Below are positions 21,321-31,590 of a DNA stretch of 64,000 bases, piece after piece. A program made the position numbers and the translations under genes. Numbering within the stretch: position 1 is the first letter of the stretch; each line of letters begins with the position of its first letter. The notes below the pieces were generated by a model that ran no database searches, had not been told where the DNA came from, and was given only the letters and a program-made list of their open reading frames with translations. Origin of the DNA: Bagarius yarrelli (Eukaryota > Chordata > Actinopteri > Siluriformes > Sisoridae); assembly GCA_005784505.1 (NCBI GenBank), contig VCAZ01000032.1, positions 2,588,611 to 2,652,610 on the forward strand, given 5' to 3'.

Positions 21321-22940
21321 AATGACAGAATGTTAATTTTGGGGTAAATTAACCCTTTAATGAGGGGACACCCTGCTGTAATAAAAGTCTAAGCAGAAAG
21401 GGTTTGGCCAGTTTTCTAGCCATGAGAAAAAAACTGGTATAGAAGAAAATGTAAAGGCTCACCAGAGTTCCTTGGGGAACAAATAGAAACACTGAGGAAA
21501 ATGACCAACCATTAGGCATGCCACATTTATTTCAAGAGCATTAAAAAAAACTTGGAAATAGAGCCTGGACTTTGTTATCAGTTTATCTATGATGTACTTG
21601 CACTTTGGACTTTTGTTTGTAGGAATATTCTTATTTTCTTATTTAATTTTATTCATTTTCGTGTTTTTGGATGATCAAACTTTCTCTTTTATTCTGATTT
21701 CCCACCGCACGATTTTGGCTCAAAATTGTTTTCTGACTGCACGACTATCCTGGGTTAAATTCAGTTTCTGCTGTGTTTACATGGAAAGTGGTGGTCAGTG
21801 AAGAAAGTGTTAAACTGCTACTTTTTCAGGATTCCAAGCACCACCAAGTTACCACCGCTTCACATTGCACGATGGATCGAAGACAAAAGGTTACACGCTG
21901 CATAGGAAGAATCTCCGACACCACTTCTGCCCCGAGACTGGAAAATAGTCTGTGCTCTGATTTGCAGTAAAAGGCTGAAAATCAAAGCCAATGTTTGCTG
22001 ATATTCTGGTCTCCCCAAACTTCCAGCTTCCCTGTATCTCGCTCTCTCATTGGCTGAACTCCTTTCACACAGAAAGAAGGTGTTCTTCCAAAGCGAATGT
22101 TTCTGTATATCTTAATTAGTGTCATTATTTCACTCATGCATGACATAGGCACTCATTAACATGCCTTTTCTTCTTGAGTGGAACTTTCCTAACTGTTGAT
22201 GTGAAGTTCTGACAAACTCCTGAGGAAAGCCTCACCCCGGGGGCTAAAATTACTGTGGCTGCTAGTGTACAAATGTGCTGCGTGAGCTCCTTTTAATAGA
22301 CCTACCAAGATGATTTTGCTTAAAGGTGTTCTCGCTTTCCCCTCCCTCCCTCCCTCCCTTTCTCGCTCTCTTCTTCTCCTTCACTCCATGCCGCTTTTAT
22401 TTATCTTTCTTTTAATTCTTTCTTTTTTTTTTTTTTTTTTGCCTATAGCTTGATGTGACTTCCTTTAGTTCACTGCGTAAAAAATATTTATGCTATTAAT
22501 ATTAATGGCTTATAATCTAAATGCAAATAAATAAAGTAAATTTTGTAAAATCTGGGTGTTTCAGCCCGGTTGTGCGATGATGCGCTGTAGGATTCCACCC
22601 AGCTAGAATCAAAGAGAAGCTGAGTTCAGAGAACGACGTCCAACCTGAAGTTCTAGCTAATGATCCGCGCACTGTCAGAGATTTGATCTGAAATCTGCCA
22701 AAATATGCTGGTTAATGATCTCACTCATGTCCCGAAAAAATATATATATATATCCTGCAGTTTTTATTAGACGTCCTTATAGGAGCACTGTTCTGTTACC
22801 GTTACACTGTGATGTTTTTAGAAAGCCCATTCCAAGCAGTTCAGTAAAATCTTCAGATTGACAGAAGAAGGTCTGGACTTTGTGGCATCTTTTATTAGCC
22901 ATGTTTGACATGTAAAGCAACCAATCACAGCTTGCTTTTC
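21321..22940. other. no gene; possible family H remnant at 21685-21975
   Basis: About 1.6 kb. CACGATTTTGGCTCAAAATTG near 21707 is weakly like the family H end at 44955. A CCCTCCCTCCCTCCC tract is at 22339-22358, a T-run at 22420-22440, and (TA)n at 22740-22754. The 22110-22300 part is non-repetitive and unassigned. Confidence 0.35.
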
Positions 22941-22944
22941 TAAA

Positions 22945-23165
22945 TGGGGGAAGTGGTACTGTAGAACAGTGGTTAAGGTGTTGGACTGTTGATCAGAAGA
23001 TCATGGGTTTGATTCCCAGCACCACTAAGCAAGCTGCTAATTCTGGGCCCCTAAACAAGGCCTTTGACCTTCAACTGCTCATTTAGATTGAAAAAATGGT
23101 AAACGTAAGACATAATAAGGTAAGACATAATAAGGTAAGTGGATAAGGGCGTCTGCTCACTGTTA
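22945..23165 (+). mobile_element. SINE family A with an 18-bp tail duplication
   Basis: GAAGTGGTACTGTAGAACAG, GTGGTTAAGGTGTTGGACTG, GGTTTGATTCCCAGC, GGGCCCCTAAACAAGGCC and GGATAAGGGCGTCTGC are in order. GTAAGACATAATAAG is repeated in tandem inside the tail (23105-23139). Confidence 0.9.
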
Positions 23166-23337
23166 ATGTAATTGTTTACGACTTTCTTAAGCAAGTTCTC
23201 CAACGAAATTCTTGTCTAACCAAACATCTCACTTTCTCTAGAAAAACACTTTCGCTCTAGTATAATCTAACCTTCGGTTGGCTTCCCTGCTCCTGCCTGT
23301 ACATTAATTCGATGAGAAGCGCTGATTGCTGAATTTT

Positions 23338-23377
23338 ATTCATCTGGTCGTATGCAGAAGCGTTCGATACAGAGTTT
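23338..23377 (+). repeat. arm of a 40-bp inverted repeat
   Basis: The reverse complement of this stretch lies at 24393-24432 with two mismatches. The partner arm is inside the LTR at 24113-24784, whereas this arm lies outside any recognised element. Confidence 0.75.
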
Positions 23378-23394
23378 TCGATCTCCGAAGCTTG

Positions 23395-23520
23395 AATGAA
23401 GCCCCTTTCGTATGCGGGGGCGCGCGGCGAAGCGCATTGCTATTCACTGCAGCGATGGCGGGCTTATCTACATAAGTGATTCACGGCACACCTGACAGCA
23501 GCACCTCGGCCATTTTCGAT
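23395..23520. other. CpG-rich patch
   Basis: GCGGGGGCGCGCGGCGAAGCGC (23417-23438) and ATGGCGGGCTTATC stand out from the AT-rich surroundings. It could be a small CpG island, an unmethylated transposon end or chance. No exon or promoter was recognised. Confidence 0.35.
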
Positions 23521-23681
23521 TTTAAGAGCACAGAAAAGAGAAACGGAGAAGGATGCAGACGAAAAGTGAAATGAAAGCAGACAGAAGATGAATGAGAAGT
23601 CGAAAAGTGCAATTATTAGAATGAATGGGAAAGAAATTGTATAAGCCAGCTTTGCTCAGTCGGGACAGGAACACCCATGGG

Positions 23682-23682
<1 letters not shown>

Positions 23683-23724
<42 letters not shown>
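23683..23724. repeat. (CA)n microsatellite
   Basis: About 20 perfect CA units. Confidence 0.97.
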
Positions 23725-23726
<2 letters not shown>

Positions 23727-24107
23727 TATTAATGATCAGGATTTTGTGTGCTGAATCGTGTGGGAGCAGGACAATGAATAATTCTTGTCTATGCAGGACC
23801 AAAGCTTTGTAAGGGCATCAGAATGAAAAGAAATAGGAGAATCTTCGCATGGTGGAAAATGATGCCATGTTGGAGCAAATTGGGGCAAAAAATGAGTTCT
23901 AATGAATCTTAGATGTAGATGTTATAGTTATAATGGGTGTAATCGGAATGTCAGGCTGGTGGTAATGTTGGTGGTGTAATGTGTCGAGTGTAAAATAACT
24001 ATTAGTCACAGTCCTAGAATTCATCTAAGTATTGTCTCCATCTTATAGAGGCTACTTTCCAAATAAAAGTTCCATGACCAGGTGGTTAGTAGCTTCTTTA
24101 GTGTACT
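23725..24107. other. no gene seen
   Basis: About 380 bp of mixed DNA up to the LTR. Nothing recognised. Confidence 0.45.
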
Positions 24108-24346
24108 TCATCTTTAACAACTCCACTGAGGCGGAACGCAGCTGAGAACCCAAAAGTGCAGATTATTTACAATAGTGTGAGACAAACGTAAACTAAACTT
24201 GATCAAAGCAACAAGATAAACATGACTAAACATGACTAAACTAGACTGGACATAGCATAGCATAAACACTAACAAGAAAACACCACAGTGAACTCACCAC
24301 AGTGGAACACAAACAACAAACACATCAAATCTATAAACAAGGATAA

Positions 24347-24348
24347 GG

Positions 24349-24388
<40 letters not shown>
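24347..24388. repeat. (TG)n microsatellite inside the LTR
   Basis: About 18 GT units followed by TATATATA. Absent from the related LTR at 60221. Confidence 0.95.
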
Positions 24389-24392
<4 letters not shown>

Positions 24393-24393
<1 letters not shown>

Positions 24394-24432
24394 AACTCTG
24401 TATCGAATTCTTCTGCATACGACCAGATGAAT
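24393..24432 (-). repeat. arm of a 40-bp inverted repeat
   Basis: Reverse complement of 23338-23377 with two mismatches. It lies next to the TG tract in a part of the LTR that has no counterpart in the 60221 copy. Confidence 0.75.
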
Positions 24433-24568
24433 ATACTGTATATATGAACACCTGAACACAATTACAAACACAGGACTAAACAACCAATGAAAACAAGACA
24501 CAAGAACAAGGGAAAGCACAAGACAGGAGGTATACAAAGCATAAACATGCCTAGAATATCTCAGCTAG

Positions 24569-24729
24569 TTTACGGTGGCTCATGGTTAAGGTGCTGGATT
24601 ACCAACCCGAAGATTATGGGGTTGAGCCCCTGAGCAAGGCTCCCAACCCCCAACTGCTCAGTTGTATAAATGAGATAAATGTTAGTCGCTCTGCATAAGG
24701 ACATCCGCTAAATGCTGTTAAATATAAAT
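24569..24729 (+). mobile_element. SINE family A nested in the LTR
   Basis: GGTGGCTCATGGTTAAGGTG, CCAACCCGAAGATTATGGGG, CCCCTGAGCAAGGCTCCC, CAGTTGTATAAATGAGATAA and AGTCGCTCTGCATAAGG in order. LTR sequence is found on both sides. Confidence 0.9.
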
Positions 24730-24789
24730 ATAAACGATAGCATAGATTAGCTAGCTAGCACAGACATGAAACAAGAACCTTACATCATC

Positions 24790-25900
24790 AACTGCCACCA
24801 TCATTAAAATTGATACAACAGTGAAATATGGTAAAAGTGATGCTTAAAAGGGAACAATTATATAAATACTTATAAATAGAAATGTTATATCATTAGGGTG
24901 TTCACAGCATAGTGTAATCGCGTGTAAACAGCATCATGAATACTTTTTAGTATTACTACCTTAATACTATTGTGGCTAAATGATTAAATTATCCACTCAC
25001 AAAGGGCACTTAATAATATAATTAGACTCAAAATGTACTTTTTGTTATCAGATACTTCTGTTGGGCAAATTCCACAGGGGGTTTGTTTTCACGCTAAATC
25101 ATTAGAGTGAAATGATTTCCAGCCATAAGTGAAATAATTACGAGCTAACGTTGCATGAGAAACTTGTAATGAAGTTCCAGAATCACAGCCACCCACAATA
25201 ATCCCGTAATTCATTCCAGCCACTAGAAATACCATTATAGCAGTCTAATAACAGACAACCCATAATCGCTTCTCTACCAGAAACAATACTAGAGCCGGGA
25301 ATAAAGCTAGTAATTTTATAGCACTGTGTTGGTTTGGATTTTTGTTGGTGTTTTTAATGCAACATATTCTTCAAATCTTTATTTCTAGCTTTTTTTCCGA
25401 AACAAAACTGATTGAAAAGCAATTTTCTTGTTTTGCATCCAGCAAATTTAAATAACAGAAAGACAAAAATTCAATCAGCTTTTTTTTTGTTTCAATCATC
25501 TTGCCAAGATTGAGGTCTGCCCCCTGTCTGATCTGCTTCATGCTGGAAGTAATGTAAGTACAAGTATGGCAAGACAAAACTCAGCAGATTTTTATATTTG
25601 AAAATATAAATAATAAAGTTATAAGTTCAAAAAGTTTGTAGGCAGAATATTCGCTTATCGTGCCGTAGGGACCAGATCGTCCTTTCGCCAAGTCCGTACA
25701 CAGCTGAAGACATTAAAAGTCTAAAAGTTCGGATGGTGTGTGGAGAGGTGAGAGGCCCAACATCAGCTCATCAATCACATATGTATACAATAATAATAAT
25801 AATAAACAGAGCATCATTAACTACATCAGAAATGGCAAGAACAGACAAGAATGTCGGCAAGATTCTTGCTTCGAAAATCCTGCCCACCACAAACGGCGTC
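24790..25900. other. no gene seen
   Basis: About 1.1 kb. 25080-25250 is non-repetitive AT-rich DNA with AATTA motifs. An (AAT)5 tract lies at 25789-25803. No exon recognised. Confidence 0.45.
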
Positions 25901-25908
25901 TTTCTTCA

Positions 25909-26019
25909 GGTCGGACCAGGGAAAATATTTGGTGTAGCAAATTTAATAATTTGAAAAATGCCAAAATATCCTTGATTTGGTATCAAATTTGGTAGACCAA
26001 TATTTTCCCTGGTCCGACC
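25909..26019. repeat. foldback, about 23-bp arms
   Basis: GGTCGGACCAGGGAAAATAT at 25909-25928 is matched by its inverted copy, ending TTCCCTGGTCCGACC, at 25997-26019 with one indel. About 65 bp separate the arms. It may be the two ends of a tiny MITE or a stem-loop. Confidence 0.8.
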
Positions 26020-27383
26020 AATTAGTACAGCCGGAAATCTGACGATAATTGACTATTTTTTAGCAGCAATGCTACGAGTTTCACTTCCTGCTCTGTACCA
26101 TCGTTTATGTTTAGTGCTACCAACATGGCCGACTCACAGATCGACGACGTGTCATGAAAACACTTGAATATATAACGGAAAGCAAATGATGTCCATTTTT
26201 AATAGCAATAAGCTGTTTAGTTGTACTGCTTTCTTAAAATCACGGCTATTGACTGTATCACCATCGCCTCAGTGTGGCCACGTCTTTTTTTTTTTTTCTC
26301 TACTATCAACTAGACTAGCGTGTAATATGAATGCACACGGTTTGTTACATTTCCCGTAATTCTGTTAACATACTTATACGACTATTTATTTAGAAGATGA
26401 AGACGAGAGAACTATTATTTACAGAGCAGGAAACTAATAACCAAAGCAAAGCCTGCGATTTTATTAAAATAGGGAGCTCTTGACCGAAGCACTTTTTCCC
26501 CTACTGTGTCAGGCATGACGGACAAAAGAAAGAAAAATCAAAAGGAGCTGAATTCGAATTTGGTGTCATTCTGTTGTTGGTTATCTTATTTTTCAGCTAG
26601 GCTATTTTTTAGTAGCAGACATAAAAGCTTTTAAAGATATGCTTTTTCAGTCTCCTGCTGTCAGTTCATCCCACGGCTCAGTGTGTGACGGAAGGTTGAC
26701 TGTAACAAGCGGTGCTGATTGAGCGCCGCGGGAACTCGAGTGGATCACGGCGGCGCACTATACAGCGTCCTTCTCTCTGCTGCTTTCGTGTTTTAAAGCT
26801 TTCTTTTTTTTTCTACGACACACGTAGACACTTCAACTGAAATTGGAAAACGTAATAAACACTTCCTGACTAAGGCCAAAAGTATTAGGACATCTTTAAG
26901 CAAGCCTGAAACCTTTAGCCGAAAGGAAAGGTAACAGCTAATGCTAACATGTGGAAGCGTTAGTGTTAGTGTAGAAGTATCTTATTGTTTAATGAATTGA
27001 CAGCTTGTTAATATAATCTTCAACATATTTTACACTAATTAAAGCATTCGTTGGAACTATATGTGTATTTTACCCTAATAAAAATGTAACACTTTTAGGA
27101 GGAGTAGGGAATGTTGCGACAGCATTACGCCATTACGCCATTACTGTATAATAACAGATGTAATATTGTGTGTTAATCAACTACAATAATAATAAATATA
27201 TTTTTATTTCTATGGTTTCATCTGGAATTAAATTGAAAGACTGTTATGACTGCCGTGTTTCAATAGATTTAAAATATAACAAATTGTGACTGCTTTTTGC
27301 GCTTAAGTTTTAAAAAAAAGCAATAAATAAGTTTTTGTATGACTTCCAGATTCCAACAAATAAATGACATTTTTACTAGTAGT
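26020..27383. other. no gene seen
   Basis: About 1.36 kb. GC-richer around 26715-26770 (GAGCGCCGCGGGAACTCGAG, CGGCGGCGC). CCAAAAGTATTAGGACATC at 26877-26895 resembles a Tc1-type end. Otherwise unassigned. Confidence 0.4.
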
Positions 27384-27398
27384 ATTTCCACGATATCA

Positions 27399-27676
27399 AA
27401 GATGTTGAGGTTTTCTTTGGGAGGGACGAGTTCACCAGGGGGACCAGCTCGTGTTAGATGTTTTGGGGGGAAAGTCAGGGAAGCCAGATTAAGGTGGTTT
27501 GGACATGTACAGCGGAGGGATAGTGAATATATTGGTAGGAGCAGGTATATGGATGCGATAAAGGAGGAGATGAGGTCAGTAGGTGTGAGTGTAGAGGATG
27601 TAGAGAATAGGGTTAGGTGGAGACAGATGATTTGCTGTGGCGACCCCTAAAAAGGAACAGCTGAAAGGAGAAGAAG
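27399..27676 (+). mobile_element. 5'-truncated LINE 3' end with 15-bp TSD
   Basis: The plus strand encodes EARLRWFGHVQRRDSEYIGR, AIKEEMRSVGVSVEDVENR and VRWRQMICCGDP, the C-terminus of the same LINE as at 8606. After the stop it ends GAAAGGAGAAGAAG. ATTTCCACGATATCA flanks it perfectly at 27384-27398 and 27677-27691. The 278-bp copy keeps an open frame for its last 60 or so residues, so it is the least damaged of the three. Confidence 0.92.
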
Positions 27677-27691
27677 ATTTCCACGATATCA

Positions 27692-27769
27692 GCAGATCCC
27701 GTGACCCTGATTAGTAATAACTGGGTATAGACAATAGATGAATGGATGGATGGATGGATGGATGGATGA
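27692..27769 (+). mobile_element. SINE family C tail and (GGAT)n
   Basis: GCAGATCCCGTGACCCTGATTAG and CTGGGTATAGACAATAGATG are the 3' end of family C, followed by (GGAT)n at 27738-27769. The LINE above inserted at its left edge. Confidence 0.75.
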
Positions 27770-28115
27770 AAACCTAATTATTACCTAGAATATCCCACCA
27801 ACAGAACGGTACATTAACCATACAGTAACGTTCCAGTCTGACGGAGCAGGTGCTCTAGCAAAAAAACTAAATAGCAAAATAAGCAAATGGCCAACGACTG
27901 GTCAAGAAAAAAGTTGGTTTAGAACATAATCAACTAATCTAGCACTAAAAAGCAAAATAAATACATTTAAAATCATTATAAAATCTCCAGAATAATACTT
28001 GGAGCTACTCGGAAACATTTCCTGTTGCAGATGGACCCGCCTCTCATTTACGAATTTATTACTTACAGTGATAAACCCCACGCTTGCTGCTAAATACCTT
28101 CTAAACCACTTTCAG
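27770..28115. other. no gene seen
   Basis: About 345 bp, AT-rich. Nothing recognised. Confidence 0.45.
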
Positions 28116-28117
28116 AT

Positions 28118-28143
28118 GCACACACACACACACACACACACAC
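28118..28143. repeat. (CA)n microsatellite
   Basis: About 13 CA units. Confidence 0.95.
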
Positions 28144-28231
28144 GACCCATTATTAAACACTTACAGCCCTGCTGTGCGTGAGAGAATCTGCTGTACAAAT
28201 TTCTGTCGCAAAATTACCTGAAAAAGCATCC

Positions 28232-28233
<2 letters not shown>

Positions 28234-28267
<34 letters not shown>
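28234..28267. repeat. (TG)n microsatellite
   Basis: About 17 TG units. Confidence 0.95.
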
Positions 28268-28269
<2 letters not shown>

Positions 28270-28440
28270 AAATAAAGGAAGAGCCAATTATCCCCAGCAG
28301 GAGCGAGACAGGAATAGTTAAGCAGGCTATAATCAATACTATGACAGAAGATCGGTGAGCTGCCATGTCGACCAATCCGATAAGATTTACGTCATTTTTT
28401 TTCTCTAAAGCGCAAAACATCTCTCTTCCTTTATTGAATA

Positions 28441-28442
<2 letters not shown>

Positions 28443-28474
<32 letters not shown>
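28443..28474. repeat. (TG)n microsatellite
   Basis: About 16 TG units. Confidence 0.95.
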
Positions 28475-28476
<2 letters not shown>

Positions 28477-28524
28477 GTTTTGTTTAAAGATGTCACAGAG
28501 GCAGCATTTATTGATCACACTACA

Positions 28525-28551
28525 GTGTGTGTGTGTGTGTGTGTGTGTGTG
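28525..28551. repeat. (TG)n microsatellite
   Basis: About 13 TG units. Confidence 0.95.
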
Positions 28552-28699
28552 GACTGAAATGAACAGTAAGTACTGTGTCGAACATGCCATATATAACAAC
28601 TTTTCTTTTCTTTATCATACAATTGTTATTTAATTATGAAAATATTTGTAGAAATATATATTAATTAATTTAAAAAATGAATTAGTGGGGAATTGTTTT

Positions 28700-28815
28700 C
28701 TGCATACGGAGTGACGTAGTGCACTTCTGGAGCAGAGAAGATTAAGGGTCTTCGTTAAGAGCCCCAACATTGACAGCTTGACGATTCCAGGACTAGAAAA
28801 CATCTTTCAATTAAC
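28700..28815 (-). mobile_element. decayed SINE family B
   Basis: TGGAGCAGAGAAGATTAAGG, GTCTTCGTTAAGAGCCCCAA and CATTGACAGCTTGACG match the body of family B in reverse. Confidence 0.6.
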
Positions 28816-28862
28816 TAGAGCTTGAACTATTTACCCACTTCATTTCCACCACCACCAATTTA

Positions 28863-28962
28863 CCTCTGTTGGGGCCCCTCAGCAAGGCCCTTAACCCCTA
28901 ATTGCTCAGTAAGTCGCTCTTAATTAGGGCGTCTGCCTAAATGCTGTAAATGTAAATGCATG
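28863..28962 (+). mobile_element. SINE family A, 3' half
   Basis: GGGGCCCCTCAGCAAGGCCC, TAATTGCTCAGTAAGTCGC, AGGGCGTCTGCCTAAATGC and TGTAAATGTAAATGCA. The head is missing and the TATAAAAGAGATAA segment is deleted. Confidence 0.85.
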
Positions 28963-28999
28963 AAATGTGGGCTGGGGTGTTAGGGGCAGTAAGAGGTTT

Positions 29000-29060
29000 T
29001 ATCTTGACTTAGGGTGGCATTTAACAATAGATTATCCTAAAGCAGCTTTACATCTAAGCA
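29000..29060. repeat. dispersed fish repeat R, fragment
   Basis: CATTTAACAATAGATTATCC and AAAGCAGCTTTACA resemble the common fish repeat with ACAATAGACATTGTC and CAAAGCAGCTTTACAG. Larger pieces occur at 42010 and 49395. Confidence 0.45.
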
Positions 29061-29334
29061 GCTTTAGCCATTAAATATCTAATGAGGACAAGACATTAGA
29101 TATTAGAACCTGGCAACAGCAGCTCAAGACCAAGTCACCACCATAGTCCTGAAGTGGTTTTGTTCACAGCAGTTTCATGCAGTTCCACTTTTGGCCAGTA
29201 CCAGCAGCAGTAAGCAGCTTCAGCTCTATATAATAAGACTCGAGTTAGATGATGGGCATCATCAAGGACAAAAGAGTAGAAATGGCCAAGAAAAACCCTG
29301 TGTGTTATTATTAAAACACCAAAAGCACATTAGT

Positions 29335-29590
29335 ATCAGTGAGATCAGACACTAATACTGAGGTGAAAAGGTCTGGGGTTCAGTTGGGGTTCCAGTTCAT
29401 AGGGGTTGAGTCAAAATCAGGACTCTGTACAGGACCATAAGAGTTCTTCCACTCCAATCAAAACACAGCATGTCCTTATAGAGTTTAGGTGTTTTGTGCA
29501 CAGGGACATTGTCTTGCTGGGACAGGGTTTGGGTCTCTTGCATTAAATTAATTATATAATGCTACAACTTATAAATATCTGACTGTCTAA
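29335..29590 (-). mobile_element. Tc1/mariner-like remnant
   Basis: GAGATCAGACACTAATACTG, GGTCTGGGGTTCAGTTGGGG, TCCAATCAAAACACAGCATG and GGGACATTGTCTTGCTGGG match the family on the minus strand. A short deletion removes the CCCAAAGGTGTTC region. Confidence 0.82.
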
Positions 29591-29658
29591 GGTACACAGT
29601 ATTGGCTAGCATCATGTGAATCTATGTCTCTTTATTTACTGTATTTGTGTCTCCCCCA

Positions 29659-29685
29659 CACAGACACACACACACACACACACAA
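29659..29685. repeat. (CA)n microsatellite
   Basis: About 12 CA units with one AGACA variant. Confidence 0.93.
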
Positions 29686-29831
29686 ACAATCTCACACACC
29701 TCACACACTCAGCAGGAGGGCAGTAATGGATCTGCGGTGCCAGACGTCTACAATACGTTACAGGCTGCTTTGCTCTACAGACCTTTTATACAGACGAATC
29801 AAAAGAAGCTTTGGGCTCCTGCTGGCACAGA

Positions 29832-29832
<1 letters not shown>

Positions 29833-29882
<50 letters not shown>
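29833..29882. repeat. (CA)n microsatellite
   Basis: About 25 perfect CA units. Confidence 0.97.
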
Positions 29883-29885
<3 letters not shown>

Positions 29886-30655
29886 TGCCAGAAAGCTCAT
29901 TAGCTAACACTTTTAGTCAGTCTGCTCTGTAACAAAGCCAAGCTAGAATCCTTTTAGAACTGAGTAGCGTAACGTTCAGTAGACTTGCTAATGCAAGTGT
30001 GTGTATTGCTACTGTAGACCTGTAGCGTGACGGGGAAAAAAATAATGATGTCTTCAATATAAGATGATATCAGTATTAAAAATGCATTTCACTTTTCAAA
30101 GCGATGTTTGAAGCAGTGGCATGTGGTGAGGTTGGTGGCAGGTGGGGCAATTATTTCGTAATTGTCTAAAAAAAATACTTGAAGATACCATTTTATTAGC
30201 ATGTAGCTGAATTACTGGTTATGTTTATCTTTATACCAGCGCTCTCACGTCCAGTTTTGAGATTTTTCCAAGTCCTTTTAGGTTTCTTCAGCTAGCGTAT
30301 AAGCTCTTGTCATCTTTGTGGAAAAGGAAAGCAACGACTCGCCCCCTTCAGTGCGGTTGAGGTACTGACTACTTTAATTCATTGATTGGTAAACACACTT
30401 AAAATATATTAGCTAGACTATGGAAAAGTGTAAGGAATCGCGCAATCCAAGCTGAGTCCCAGTTCAGCGATGCCTCATATCTTGTTTCTTTATGTATTTG
30501 AATAGGGAAAAAAATGCTAATTTATTTGATTATAAAATCGATTGAAATGGTTGGAGTCATAGAAAAATCTATCTTCACCACATCCATCTTAGTCATGGAT
30601 GAAAGGCCAGAGTCTGTACGCTGAGATTGTTTCTGTCAGAATTCCTGTGTGTGTG
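29883..30655. other. no gene seen
   Basis: About 770 bp, AT-rich, ending in a T-run at 30658-30677. Nothing recognised. Confidence 0.45.
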
Positions 30656-30738
30656 TGTTTTTTTTTTTTTTTTTTTTGCATGGGGATTAGGTGAAACCAC
30701 ATCTCCCAGACTGTTAAAAAGGATTAGAATGTAAGATA

Positions 30739-30763
30739 CGGAGAGAGAGCGAGAGAGAGAGAG

Positions 30764-30821
<58 letters not shown>

Positions 30822-30865
30822 TTGGTGGGCCCATGAGTCAGTGAGTGACTGTGAGTAAGAGAAAG

Positions 30866-30920
<55 letters not shown>

Positions 30921-30922
30921 AG

Positions 30923-30962
<40 letters not shown>
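30739..30962. repeat. two (GA)n tracts duplicated as blocks
   Basis: (GA)n at 30739-30818 is followed by TTGGTGGGCCCATGAGTCAG. A second (GA)n at 30871-30960 is followed by the similar TTGATGGGTCCGTTAGTCAG. So a unit of GA tract plus a 40-bp flank (with TCAGTGAGTGA) is present twice. Confidence 0.9.
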
Positions 30963-31189
30963 TTTGATGGGTCCGTTAGTCAGTGAGTGATTGTTAATAA
31001 TGGGGAGAAAAAAAGAAAGACAGAAAGAAAAAGAGACAGGAACAGTATTAAGAGAATGCATGAGTATGTAAATAAGCATAAGAGAGTAATGAGTGTAATA
31101 AGAGTGCAAGAGAACGATAAAACAAGAGTTCTTAATGAGAGTGAGAGACAGTGACTAAATGAGAGAAAAAGAAAGAATAGAAAAAGAAG

Positions 31190-31246
31190 TGTGTGAGAGA
31201 GAGGGAAACGGAGAGAGAGAAAGAAAGAGAGAGAGAGAGAGAGACT
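31190..31246. repeat. (GA)n microsatellite, interrupted
   Basis: GAGA with GGGAAAC and AAGAAAG interruptions. Confidence 0.9.
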
Positions 31247-31334
31247 CTAAAAACATCTTTATGCCCCTAAGCATTCTGGGGAAAAGATTCTTTTTTGTTA
31301 GCATGACATCACATCACACACCATTCTACAATAT

Positions 31335-31590
31335 CACACCATGAGTAAAACAAGGTGGTGGTAGTGTGGTGAAGTAGAGCTGCTTTGCCGCTACAGGGCC
31401 TGGGCAACGTTCCATAATTGATGGAACCATGAATAATGCCCTGTGCTAGAAAACCCTCACTGAGAATGTCAGGGTTTGAAGCTTGAACAAAAAAAGACCT
31501 GAAGCACAACAGACTCCAACCGTACAAAGATGCTGTGGCAGGACAGAAAGCTTGTGCTGGAAAGATTCCAAAAAGTCTGAATTAAAGGGC
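31335..31590 (+). mobile_element. Tc1-like transposase remnant, central domain
   Basis: On the plus strand GGTGGTGGTAGTGTGGT gives GGGSV, followed by CFAATGPGQ and IIDGTMNNAL, then ENVR and a worn copy of the Asp-containing stretch. These are the middle blocks of a Tc1-family transposase. The reading frame is broken by stops and shifts. It abuts the CATAC array at 31605. Confidence 0.8.

Larger units (their letters stand above)
24113..24784 (-). mobile_element. solo LTR, copy 1, with nested SINE
   Basis: Matches the reverse complement of the LTR at 60221-60723 in several blocks (CTCCACTGAGGCGGAA, CTGAGAACCCAAAAGTGCA, AACATGACTAAACTAGAC, CACAAGAACAAGGG, TAGCTAGCTAGCA). The ends read TTTAAC...CTTACA, close to the TGTAAC...GTTACA of the other copy. 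TCATC flanks both sides (24108-24112 and 24785-24789), a 5-bp TSD. Without the SINE it is about 510 bp, near the other copy's 503 bp. No internal coding region or second LTR is seen. Confidence 0.75.
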
